A DNA stretch of 64,000 bases. It comes from JAXGMV01 sp040772085 (GTDB lineage: Bacteria > Chloroflexota > Anaerolineae > Anaerolineales > Anaerolineaceae). The notes under the pieces are model-generated. The model searched no databases. It was not told the DNA's origin and worked only from the letters and a program-made list of their open reading frames with translations. Shown here one piece after another: positions 29,442 to 37,023 of this stretch. The stretch lies in assembly GCA_040772085.1 (NCBI GenBank), contig JAXGYU010000001.1, forward strand, positions 62,001-126,000, given 5' to 3'. The translations under genes and the position numbers were made by a program. The stretch's first letter is position 1. The number at the start of each line of letters is the position of its first letter.

Positions 29442-29732
29442 TTAACCAACGACGATAGCGAGCAGGTCGCTTTCGCGCATGATCAACAGTTTCTTGCCGT
29501 CCAGTTTGATCTCGGTGCCGGCGTATTTGGCAAACAGGACGGTATCGCCCACTTTGACATCCATGGGGATGCGATCGCCATCATCATCGCGGTCGCCGTC
29601 TCCGCTGGCAATCACTTTGCCTTTTTGCGGTTTTTCTTTGGCGGTTTCGGGTAAAACAATACCACCGGCAGTGATTTCATCCTGCTCGATGGGTTCCACA
29701 ACTACTCTGCTGCCTAGGGGTTTCAATTCCAT
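29442..29732 (-). CDS. groS: Co-chaperonin GroES (10 kDa)
   Basis: The lid of the GroEL chamber. 96 residues with the expected LKPLGSRVVVEPIEQDE start, the mobile-loop region after GGIVLPETAKEKPQKG, and GTEIKLDGKKLLIMRESDLLAIV at the end (read in pieces). GGAGG (complement of 29742-29746) precedes the ATG. The gap to groEL is 36 bp. Regulated by the CIRCE element immediately upstream. Confidence 0.99.
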   Translation of the reverse strand: MELKPLGSRVVVEPIEQDEITAGGIVLPETAKEKPQKGKVIASGDGDRDDDGDRIPMDVKVGDTVLFAKYAGTEIKLDGKKLLIMRESDLLAIVVG

Positions 29733-29780
29733 TTTAACAAGCCTCCGTGTCGGGTTTTATAAATTTTTCATTCCGGATTG

Positions 29781-29807
29781 TTAGCACTCATATGCTTAGA
29801 GTGCTAA
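29781..29807 (-). promoter_or_regulatory. CIRCE operator (HrcA binding site)
   Basis: TTAGCACTC, nine-base spacer, GAGTGCTAA: a full match to the CIRCE inverted repeat bound by HrcA. It begins ten bases after the -10 box, covering the transcription start and leader of groES-groEL, so heat shock is expected to relieve repression. HrcA itself is not in the window. Confidence 0.98.
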
Positions 29808-29816
29808 ACGTACGGA

Positions 29817-29845
29817 ATGATACCCTCTCTCAAAAGCAAAGTCAA
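29817..29845 (-). promoter_or_regulatory. Sigma-A-type promoter of groES-groEL
   Basis: On the minus strand: -35 TTGACT (complement of 29840-29845), 17-bp spacer, -10 TATCAT (complement of 29817-29822), directly upstream of CIRCE. Confidence 0.9.
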
Positions 29846-29885
29846 GAGAGCTTTAATGGATTCTTATACAACTCTGATATTTACA

Positions 29886-31220
29886 TCAGCGGTAACTGGC
29901 GTTGGCGCAGATATTCTCGGATGGGCGGATGATCGCCATCACATCTTCATCTTCCCCATACTCGGTCTTGATCATATTGAAGATTTCTTTCGCCTGGACG
30001 CAGTAGTTGTTGCTCGGGCGGTGCAGGCCAGCCAGCGCGGAGCCGTAGGTGTAATAGTAGGAGACAGTGGACGAAGTGATGGGTGTCTTCCCCAGCGTGA
30101 TGGTTTCACCGGTGCAGACGCCGTCGACCAGCAAACCGCGGACATTGCAGGTTTCTTCAGCCGTGCAGCCGAGCGTGGCGCACTTCAGGGCTTCCAGCGC
30201 GCCCTCATAGTTTCTGCCGGTGTAATAGACAATCCCAAGCTGGCCATAAACCTCAGGTGAGTAGGGGTTATAGGAGAGCGCTTTCTTCATGTTGACAGCC
30301 GCGACCAGCGGAAAGCCCTGGCGGATATAGGTCTTGCCGATCGCCAGGTAGGGCAGCGGGTTCTTGATGCCCTGCTGCTCATTGATGCGGGCAGCCTTGT
30401 CAAAATAGACCAGCGCCTCGTCCCAGCGTTCAAGCACGCGATAGTTCAGGCCGATCGCCATATACAGGTAGGTGAAATTGGGGTTGATCTCCAGCCCGCG
30501 CTTATAGGCGTTGATCGCCTCACCGTAATTGCCGTAGGTTTCCATCAGATAGCCATAAACGCGGTGCGCGTCCATGGAATTGGAATCCTGCGCCAGCGCC
30601 TGCTCGATATATTGCTTGGCTTGCGCCCACTTTTGCTGGTCGATCAGGATTTCGGCGTAATACACCAGCGCCAGGGTATTCTTGCTGTCGAGCTGCAAGG
30701 CGCGCACGGCAGACTGCTCGGCATCGGTGGCATAGCGGGTGGCGTCCGCGCCGACCAGCGAGGGGCTGGCGATCCAGTTCTCAACAAAGGATTTAATCGC
30801 CCAGATATTCGCGTCCTCAGGCGCAACTTCTACGCCTTTATTCACAGTTTCCAGCGCCTCGAGCAGCCGCTGCTGCTTCTCGATATCCGTCGTAAGCAGC
30901 GTAGTCGAATACGCCTCAATGCGGGAGATTTCGCTGTACAGCGCGATATTGCCAGGGTCGAGCTCGATGGCTTTTTTATACGCTTCAATGGCGCCGTTCA
31001 GGTTGCCAGCCGCAAAGTGCGTCTCGCCTTCAAGCTGGAAGGAATTGACCGTGCGCGTCGGGACGGCAGTCGGCAAAAAAGGTGACTGCAGATTGCCGCG
31101 CTGGAATGATTTGATCACCACCAGCCCGACCATGATCAGGATGATCAGGATCAGGATGCGATAAGGATCATCCTTGCCACGCGTACTTCTGAATTCCATC
31201 TGGCGTCCGGTCAGGTTCAC
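29886..31220 (-). CDS. Membrane-anchored TPR protein
   Basis: 444 residues: short basic tail, one membrane helix (about 20-38), a Thr/Pro linker, then a chain of tetratricopeptide repeats (for example AIEAYKKAIELDPGN, YVYGY-like turns, AINAYKRGLEINPNFTY and ALVYFDKAARINEQQ). The last 100 residues contain several cysteines (CATLGCTAEETCNV and later), probably disulfide-bonded outside the cell. The GTG start overlaps the stop of the upstream TPR gene (GTGA). TPR domains bind proteins; which partner is unknown. Confidence 0.82.
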   Translation of the reverse strand: MNLTGRQMEFRSTRGKDDPYRILILIILIMVGLVVIKSFQRGNLQSPFLPTAVPTRTVNSFQLEGETHFAAGNLNGAIEAYKKAIELDPGNIALYSEISRIEAYSTTLLTTDIEKQQRLLEALETVNKGVEVAPEDANIWAIKSFVENWIASPSLVGADATRYATDAEQSAVRALQLDSKNTLALVYYAEILIDQQKWAQAKQYIEQALAQDSNSMDAHRVYGYLMETYGNYGEAINAYKRGLEINPNFTYLYMAIGLNYRVLERWDEALVYFDKAARINEQQGIKNPLPYLAIGKTYIRQGFPLVAAVNMKKALSYNPYSPEVYGQLGIVYYTGRNYEGALEALKCATLGCTAEETCNVRGLLVDGVCTGETITLGKTPITSSTVSYYYTYGSALAGLHRPSNNYCVQAKEIFNMIKTEYGEDEDVMAIIRPSENICANASYR

Positions 31221-32518
31221 GGCGCAGTTGTCTCCGTAGGTACCGGCGTCGGTCCGACAGGGGTTGTGGTTGCTTCGATGATCTTTGGTGTTGGGGTGAC
31301 GCGCGCGTTTTCAGCACAAATCTCCACAATTGCTTCAGCGTTGGCGACGGCGATGACTTCGTCGGGGATGCTGTCGTTGATCAGCCTGGATACCTGTAAA
31401 GCTTCATTACACATATTCAACCTGGCTAGTGATAAGCCGTAATTGGAATAATACTCTGATATTCTGCCGCGGTCTATGGGCAGACCCTGGACGGTCACGC
31501 CTTCTTCTGTCAGCCCGCCCTTGATGGCCAAAGTCAGTTGCAGCAGCGCCTGCTCGTAATCGCGCATTCTGAAGAGCACCAGCCCCAGATTGCCGTGCAT
31601 GTATGGGTCAGCCGGATCATCTTTCGCGGCTTGCTCGCCGTACTGGAAGGCTTTGGTGAATTCACCCTGACCGAAGTAGGTGCGCGAGATATACGTATCG
31701 GGGTCGGGGTCCGCCGGATTGAGGGTGTTCGCCTTGTTGAATTCTTCGATTGCCTTGTCTGGTTGCTGCACATTGTTATACACCCGGCCCAGCGCCATGT
31801 GATATTCGGCGTTGTTGGGTTCCATGTTAACCGCCTGCATGAATTCCTGCAGCGCTTCGGCATGGTTCTGAGTGTACTCCAGCACCAGTCCTCGGGCAAA
31901 GTGGCTCTCCACCGCCGCGCCGTTCAAAGCCAGCGCTTGCCGCGAGGCTTCAATCGCGCGATCCATCAAGCCAACCTCGGTCCTGCCGCTGGCATCATTG
32001 TAGAGGATCAGGATAATTGCTAGATAAGCCTGCGCGACGCCATTGTTCGGGTCCTTCTCAAGCGCCATCGCGATCGAGTCCTGCGCCTTGGCGTACTCAC
32101 CCATGTAACCCAGGATATGCCCGCGCAATGCATGAGCGGTTGAATTGTTGGGGTTCAGCAGCAGCGCGTTTTCCGTCATTTGCAGCGCTTCCTGATATTC
32201 CTTGGTCTGGATCAGCAGTTTCGCGGCTGCGAGGTAAACGCTGGCATTCTTTGGGTTGGCCTTGATCGCTTCGCGGTACGCCTGAACTGAAAGCACAGTC
32301 TTGCCTTCAGACGCCAATTGTTCGGCATCGACAATAAACGATTCGGGAGAGCGGGTCGGCGTATAGGTGGGCATGAAGAGCGGGGGCACCGTCGGCACGA
32401 CGACCTGATTGAAATACAGGGCAGCGCCAATCAAAGCCACCAGCACAATGATGCGCCATGGATTCGATCGCCGCCGGCTTTTCTTTCCTACCGACCACTT
32501 GCTGCCATTCAGGTACAT
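31217..32518 (-). CDS. Membrane-anchored TPR protein, first of pair
   Basis: 433 residues with a strongly basic tail (KKSRRRSNPWR), a membrane helix (about 22-39) and about eight tetratricopeptide repeats (AYREAIKANPKNAS, ALQMTENALLLNPNNS, AIEEFNKANTLNPAD). It ends in an exterior-type Thr/Pro tail with TPTPK and PVPTET. Layout matches the next gene, so the two are paralogues co-expressed through a four-base overlap. It begins seven bases behind a complete -35/-10 promoter and has no Shine-Dalgarno, so the mRNA is predicted leaderless. Possible role: scaffold for an envelope complex. Confidence 0.82.
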   Translation of the reverse strand: MYLNGSKWSVGKKSRRRSNPWRIIVLVALIGAALYFNQVVVPTVPPLFMPTYTPTRSPESFIVDAEQLASEGKTVLSVQAYREAIKANPKNASVYLAAAKLLIQTKEYQEALQMTENALLLNPNNSTAHALRGHILGYMGEYAKAQDSIAMALEKDPNNGVAQAYLAIILILYNDASGRTEVGLMDRAIEASRQALALNGAAVESHFARGLVLEYTQNHAEALQEFMQAVNMEPNNAEYHMALGRVYNNVQQPDKAIEEFNKANTLNPADPDPDTYISRTYFGQGEFTKAFQYGEQAAKDDPADPYMHGNLGLVLFRMRDYEQALLQLTLAIKGGLTEEGVTVQGLPIDRGRISEYYSNYGLSLARLNMCNEALQVSRLINDSIPDEVIAVANAEAIVEICAENARVTPTPKIIEATTTPVGPTPVPTETTAP

Positions 32519-32525
32519 AAAATCA

Positions 32526-32554
32526 TGTTAACTTGATTGAATTCAACCGTCAAG
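32526..32554 (-). promoter_or_regulatory. Promoter of the TPR operon, predicted leaderless
   Basis: Minus strand: -35 TTGACG (complement of 32549-32554), 17-bp spacer, -10 TAACAT (complement of 32526-32531), then seven bases to the ATG at 32518. Confidence 0.75.
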
Positions 32555-32669
32555 GCAAAGTAAAGTGCATCGCTTACCGCCTGGTGTCTAATTATGCTTG
32601 TATTCCTATCTTAAAAAAAACCGGCGTGCTATAATTCGGGCTGATTAATTCCGAGGAGGAATACTGATT

Positions 32670-33449
32670 ATGCGATTTGCCAAAGTCATCATCCGAACCC
32701 CCGCATCATCATTCGCACAAGGACAAAAAACCGTCGATCTCGGCGAGCCAGATTACCAGAAAGCACTGGCGCAGCACGAAGGCTACCGCGTCGCGCTGAC
32801 CGCCTGCGGCGCAGCCGTGACCGTTCTCCCGCCACTTGAGGCATACCCGGACGCGCAGTTCGTCGAAGACAGCGCCGTTCTGACCGACCATTGCGCCATC
32901 ATGGCATACTCCGGCGCGCCAAGCCGCATGGGGGAAGCGCAGGAAATGCTCAAGCACCTGCAAACAGAATTTGAAGACATCCATTTCATCTCCGGCGAAG
33001 GCAGACTCGACGGCGGAGATGTTCTCAAGCTGGACAACCACTACTACATCGGCATCTCCCGCCGGACAAATCCGGCCGGCGCGGAACAGCTTGCGTCCAT
33101 TTTGAAGCTGCATGGCTACACTCACACCATCGTCGATATCCGCCAGGTGCCCCGCATTCTGCACCTGACCACCGGCATGACCTGCCTGGGCGACAATACC
33201 GTGCTGATCTGCACCGAGCTGCGCAACCGCGTGGAATTCTCCGGACGGCGCGTGCTCGAAGTGCCAGTCGCCGAGGAGAACTACGCGGCGAACTGCATCA
33301 GCATGAACGACCATGTGATTTTCGCGGCATGCTTCGATCAGACTGCCGACGTAGTCGAGAAAGCCGGCTACGATCTGGTCAGCATTCCAATCAGCGAATT
33401 CATGAAGATGGATGGCGGCCTGAGCTGTCTCTCTTTGCGGTATAACTAA
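32670..33449 (+). CDS. Dimethylarginine dimethylaminohydrolase-like protein (first copy)
   Basis: 259 residues of the guanidino-group-modifying superfamily. Visible family elements: FVEDSAVL (about 64-71), GEGRLDGGDVL, the catalytic histidine in RILHLTTGMTCLG, and the nucleophile Cys253 in MDGGLSCLSLRY at the C terminus. DDAH enzymes convert N-omega-methylated arginines to citrulline plus methylamines; relatives act on other guanidines, so substrate is not certain. GAGGAGG precedes the ATG and TATAAT lies at 32630-32635. A paralogue follows 65 bp downstream. Confidence 0.87.
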   Translation: MRFAKVIIRTPASSFAQGQKTVDLGEPDYQKALAQHEGYRVALTACGAAVTVLPPLEAYPDAQFVEDSAVLTDHCAIMAYSGAPSRMGEAQEMLKHLQTEFEDIHFISGEGRLDGGDVLKLDNHYYIGISRRTNPAGAEQLASILKLHGYTHTIVDIRQVPRILHLTTGMTCLGDNTVLICTELRNRVEFSGRRVLEVPVAEENYAANCISMNDHVIFAACFDQTADVVEKAGYDLVSIPISEFMKMDGGLSCLSLRYN

Positions 33450-33514
33450 AGAAGCGACACAACTCGTAATAGGTAACTGACGAAACTGCCCGAGGGGGCA
33501 GCAAGGAGGCTTCT

Positions 33515-34294
33515 ATGAGTCATTTCTCACGAGCTATCGTGCGGAAACCTTCCGCCAACTTTGCCGATGGACTGACGTCAGTCGATCTGGGACTGCCGGA
33601 TTATTCGCTGGCGCTTGAGCAGCACGAGTCGTATTGTCAGGCGCTGATGTCCTGCGGGCTGGACCTGCTGCGCCTGGACGCGGACGAGCGCTATCCGGAC
33701 TCAACTTTCGTTGAAGACGCCGCAATTTTGATACCCGAGTGCGCCATTATCACCCGCCCTGGCGCGGAAAGCCGGTCAGGGGAGGAGCGGGAGATCGAAC
33801 CGGTGCTGCGGACGGCGTTTTCAACCATCGAGCACATCAGCGCGCCCGGCACACTGGATGGCGGCGATATCTGCGAGGCGGACGGGCATGTCTTCATTGG
33901 CTTGTCAAAGCGCACGAACGATGAAGGCGGCCGGCAGCTAGCTGAAATCCTGGCGCGTTATGGCTATAGCAGTACATTCGTCAATGTGCGGAACGAGCCG
34001 GGCATCCTGCATCTGAAGAGCGGCATCAGTTACCTGGGCGGCAAAACCCTGCTGGTCATACCGCAGATGGCAGGCAGGGAAGAGTTTGAAGGCTATCGCA
34101 AGCTGGTCGTGCCTGATCCCGCAGAAAATTACGCTGCCAATTGCATCCTGGTCAACGGTGTGCTGATCTTCCCAATGGGCTTCCTGCATACTGAGGAAAT
34201 GCTGACACAGGCAGGATTTGATCTGCACCTGGTCAACGTCAGCGAATTCGCGAAAATGGACGGTGGTCTGAGCTGCCTCTCGCTGCGATATTAA
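33515..34294 (+). CDS. Dimethylarginine dimethylaminohydrolase-like protein (second copy)
   Basis: Also 259 residues, aligned with the preceding protein almost without gaps: FVEDAAILI, PGTLDGGDI, GILHLKSGISYLGG with the catalytic histidine, ENYAANCILVNG, and the terminal MDGGLSCLSLRY with the nucleophilic cysteine. All catalytic residues are kept in both copies, so both are probably active; the middle parts have diverged. AAGGAGG lies upstream of the ATG. Tandem duplication followed by specialisation is the simplest explanation. Confidence 0.87.
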   Translation: MSHFSRAIVRKPSANFADGLTSVDLGLPDYSLALEQHESYCQALMSCGLDLLRLDADERYPDSTFVEDAAILIPECAIITRPGAESRSGEEREIEPVLRTAFSTIEHISAPGTLDGGDICEADGHVFIGLSKRTNDEGGRQLAEILARYGYSSTFVNVRNEPGILHLKSGISYLGGKTLLVIPQMAGREEFEGYRKLVVPDPAENYAANCILVNGVLIFPMGFLHTEEMLTQAGFDLHLVNVSEFAKMDGGLSCLSLRY

Positions 34295-34326
34295 TTAAGG
34301 ATCAACCGCTGCCGGGCGTATGACAG

Positions 34327-34332
34327 TAGAAT
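34327..34332 (+). promoter_or_regulatory. -10 box of trmD, predicted leaderless
   Basis: TAGAAT followed by six bases (TAACCC) and the ATG at 34339. Confidence 0.5.
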
Positions 34333-34338
34333 TAACCC

Positions 34339-35100
34339 ATGCTGCATTTCGATCTGTTCACCATTCTGCCCGGGCTCTTTCCGCCTTATCTGAATGAATC
34401 CATACTGCAGCGCGCGCAGACCAATGGCTTGCTGCGCGTTGATGTGCATGATATCCGCGCCTATACCACCGACAAGCATCACATGACCGATGACACGCCC
34501 TACGGCGGCGGCGGGGGTATGGTGATGAAACCCGAGCCGGTCTTTGCCGCGGTTGAAGCCGTGTTAGGTGAGCAGCCAGATTGTCCCATCATTCTGATGA
34601 CACCGCAGGGCAGGCGCTTCACGCAGTCGGTCGCGCAGGAGCTGAGCGAATTGCCGCGCGTCGCGCTCATCTGCGGACGTTACGAGGGCTATGACGAACG
34701 TATCCGCGAGCATCTTGTGACCGATGAACTCTCGATCGGCGATTTCGTGCTGACCGGCGGTGAGCTGCCGGCGCTGATGGTCGTCGATGCCGTCGCGCGT
34801 CTGCTGCCTGGTGTGCTGGGCGACCCGGACGGCGCCGCGGATGACAGTTTCGCCAGCGGGCTGCTTGAGTACCCGCATTACACCCGCCCGGCGGACTTCC
34901 GCGGCTGGCTGGTGCCCGAGGTGCTGCTGAGCGGCAATCACGCTGAAATCAACAAATGGCGCCGGCAGCAGGCGTTGCTGCGCACATGGCGCAAGCGTTC
35001 TGACCTGCTGGACGAGATTGAATTAACAAAGGAAGACAGGAAGTTTCTGGAAAAACTTATCGGCGACTCTCAGGAGGGCACTCAACGTGGACAAACCTAA
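34339..35100 (+). CDS. trmD: tRNA (guanine-37-N1)-methyltransferase
   Basis: Methylates G37 next to the anticodon of tRNAs reading CNN and GGN-type codons, preventing frameshifts. Knotted SPOUT fold, 253 residues: DKHHMTDDTPYGGGGGMVMKP in pieces (about 49-69), MTPQGRRFTQ, ICGRYEGYDERI, and the SAM-binding LTGGELPALMVVDAVARL. The gene starts six bases after a TAGAAT box without Shine-Dalgarno. It is away from the usual rpsP-rimM-rplS cluster. Its last 14 bases overlap the start of the following MFS gene. Confidence 0.97.
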   Translation: MLHFDLFTILPGLFPPYLNESILQRAQTNGLLRVDVHDIRAYTTDKHHMTDDTPYGGGGGMVMKPEPVFAAVEAVLGEQPDCPIILMTPQGRRFTQSVAQELSELPRVALICGRYEGYDERIREHLVTDELSIGDFVLTGGELPALMVVDAVARLLPGVLGDPDGAADDSFASGLLEYPHYTRPADFRGWLVPEVLLSGNHAEINKWRRQQALLRTWRKRSDLLDEIELTKEDRKFLEKLIGDSQEGTQRGQT

Positions 35101-36349
35101 ATTCAACTACTGGAAGACCTTTTTGCTCGGCTTCGGTTTCTTCGGCGTCAGCATCATCTGGGGCACATACAACTCTTTCGTGCCGCTGATGCTGGACGGC
35201 AAATTCGGTTTGTCCGCGCCATTGATCGGCTTCTTCATGTCGCTTGACAACATCGCCGCGCTGCTGATCCAGCCGGCAGTCGGCGCCTGGTCGGACCGGC
35301 TGCGCACGCCCATCGGACGGCGTATGCCATTCATCCTGATCGGCGCGCCAATCGGCGCGTTGGCTTTCGGTCTCATTCCGCTGGCAGCCGTACTGCCGCT
35401 CTTTGTTGCCTGCACCAGCACGCTGCTGATCAGTATGGCGTTCTGGCGCACCCCGGTCATCGCCCTGATGCCCGACATCACCCCCTCGCAATACCGCTCT
35501 CAGGCGAACGGCATTATCAACTTTATGGGCGGCATCGGCGCCATCATCTCCTTCATCGGCGGCGCGGCGCTTTACCGGATGAACCCAGCCTTCCCGTTCT
35601 GGCTCGGCTCTCTGCTGGTGATCGTCGCGGCGCTGCTGGTCTTCATCTTCATCAAGGAACCAAAAGTCATTGAAGAAACTGCCAAGGTGAAGAAACCCGG
35701 ACTGCTGACCAGCCTGGGCGAACTGACCACCGACCCCGACAAGAGCGCGCTGCGCATTTTGCTGGCCATCTTCTTCTGGTTCGTGAGCTACAACGCCATT
35801 GAAGCCTTCTTTACGTTGTATACCGTCCACCATCTCAAACTGGATGCGGCAGACGGACCGCGGCTGCTGGGGCAGCTCTCGCTGATGTTCGTGCTGTTCT
35901 CGCTGGTCTCCGGTTTCATCGGCGCGCGTTTTGGCCGGCGCAATACGATCATGACCGGCATTATCCTGATGGGTTCGCTGATGCTGGCCATGGCGCTCTC
36001 ATCGGTGCCAACCCTGACGACCACCATCACCCGGCTGCCGATCCTTGGGGTTGTGCCAGTAGTCGGCTTGTTCCTGATGGGCGCCGGCATTGCCTGGGCG
36101 CTGATCAATGTCAACTCGCTGCCGATGGTTGTGGATATGACAGACGACAGCCGCGTGGGGACCTACACGGGGTTGTATTACATGTTCTCGACCTTGGCAG
36201 CCATCGCCGGGCCTAACATCAACGGCTGGATCGTCCATCTGGCGGGCAATAATTATCGCTTCACCATGATCGTCGGACCGATCTTCATGCTGCTGGCGCT
36301 GATCATGATGCTGGGTGTTAAAAAGGGTGAGGCGAAGAAAGCAGTCTAG
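35087..36349 (+). CDS. MFS transporter, SLC45/GPH sugar-carrier type
   Basis: 420 residues with 12 helices. The first helix FGFFGVSIIWGTYNSFVPLML and QPAVGAWSDRLRTPIGRRMPFIL resemble sugar:cation symporters of the SLC45/GPH branch, which move disaccharides or glycosides with protons or sodium. Start GTG 35087, preceded by AGGAGGG and overlapping trmD by 14 bases, which implies read-through expression. The terminator 27 bases after the stop closes the unit. Substrate cannot be told. Confidence 0.85.
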   Translation: MDKPKFNYWKTFLLGFGFFGVSIIWGTYNSFVPLMLDGKFGLSAPLIGFFMSLDNIAALLIQPAVGAWSDRLRTPIGRRMPFILIGAPIGALAFGLIPLAAVLPLFVACTSTLLISMAFWRTPVIALMPDITPSQYRSQANGIINFMGGIGAIISFIGGAALYRMNPAFPFWLGSLLVIVAALLVFIFIKEPKVIEETAKVKKPGLLTSLGELTTDPDKSALRILLAIFFWFVSYNAIEAFFTLYTVHHLKLDAADGPRLLGQLSLMFVLFSLVSGFIGARFGRRNTIMTGIILMGSLMLAMALSSVPTLTTTITRLPILGVVPVVGLFLMGAGIAWALINVNSLPMVVDMTDDSRVGTYTGLYYMFSTLAAIAGPNINGWIVHLAGNNYRFTMIVGPIFMLLALIMMLGVKKGEAKKAV

Positions 36350-36376
36350 TTCCATTTTTGGCGAATTGAGATCCTG

Positions 36377-36400
36377 AACCCTCCTGGAAACGGGAGGGTT
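36377..36400 (+). terminator. Intrinsic terminator
   Basis: AACCCTCC / GGAGGGTT stem with an eight-base loop, followed by TTATCTC; sits after the MFS stop codon. Confidence 0.8.
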
Positions 36401-36501
36401 TTATCTCTGATGTCTCATTCCGCAAACACAATATTAATAAGCACGATATAAAATGGCTAAGTGAATTGCGGTATAATCAAAAGCCGTAGTGAGGAAGTTA
36501 G

Positions 36502-36846
36502 ATGCCGATTTATAAATATAAGTGCAGCAATTGCTCTTGCGAGTTCGAAAAATTTCAAAAGTTCAGCGAAGAACCCCTGAAAACCTGCCCTGAATGCGGT
36601 CAGGACGCTTTGCATAAGGTGTATACACCGGTCGGGATCGTGTTCAAGGGCTCAGGCTTTTACGCCACTGACCACCGGTCGCCATCCGGACAAACTTCCC
36701 ACCACGCGGAAGGTACATCCTCTGAGAAGAGTGAAACATCCGAAAAGAGTACGGCTGAAACAACGCCGGCTGCGTCCTCTGAAAGCAAATCAAGTGAGTC
36801 CCAGGCGGCGCCGGTCAAAACCGCCGAAACACCTGCCAAGGGTTAA
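36502..36846 (+). CDS. FmdB family zinc-ribbon protein
   Basis: 114 residues. The first 45 form the FmdB putative regulatory zinc ribbon: MPIYKYKCSNCSCEFEK with Cys-x2-Cys and TCPECG with a second Cys-x2-Cys, then GSGFYATDHR. The C-terminal half is a low-complexity Ser/Glu/Thr/Ala tail. The role of the family is unsettled; the first member was found near a formamidase operon. GAGGA and a TATAAT (36472-36477) lie upstream. Confidence 0.9.
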   Translation: MPIYKYKCSNCSCEFEKFQKFSEEPLKTCPECGQDALHKVYTPVGIVFKGSGFYATDHRSPSGQTSHHAEGTSSEKSETSEKSTAETTPAASSESKSSESQAAPVKTAETPAKG

Positions 36847-36870
36847 CTTCGCCACATACAAAAGTGCGCC

Positions 36871-37011
36871 ATGAAAGCAAGAAAACAAGCCCCAGAGCCT
36901 AAAAAACAGCCAAACGCGCAAGATAGGAGCCGGAAAATCCAGCAACTCTTCTTCGGGCTCCTCGCTGTCATGATCATTCTCTCCATGTTGGTCGCGGCTG
37001 TCAGATTCTAG
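36871..37011 (+). CDS. Small single-helix membrane protein, 46 residues
   Basis: A short frame between fmdB and the DUF4173 gene, on their strand and spaced 24 and 12 bases from them. It reads MKARKQAPEPKKQPNAQDR, continues with a basic stretch, and then one hydrophobic helix (LFFGLLAVMIILSMLVAAV) ending RF. The positively charged N terminus and single helix are typical of real small membrane proteins. No obvious Shine-Dalgarno; coding status rests on position, composition and topology. Confidence 0.55.
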   Translation: MKARKQAPEPKKQPNAQDRSRKIQQLFFGLLAVMIILSMLVAAVRF

Positions 37012-37023
37012 GAAATCCAACCT

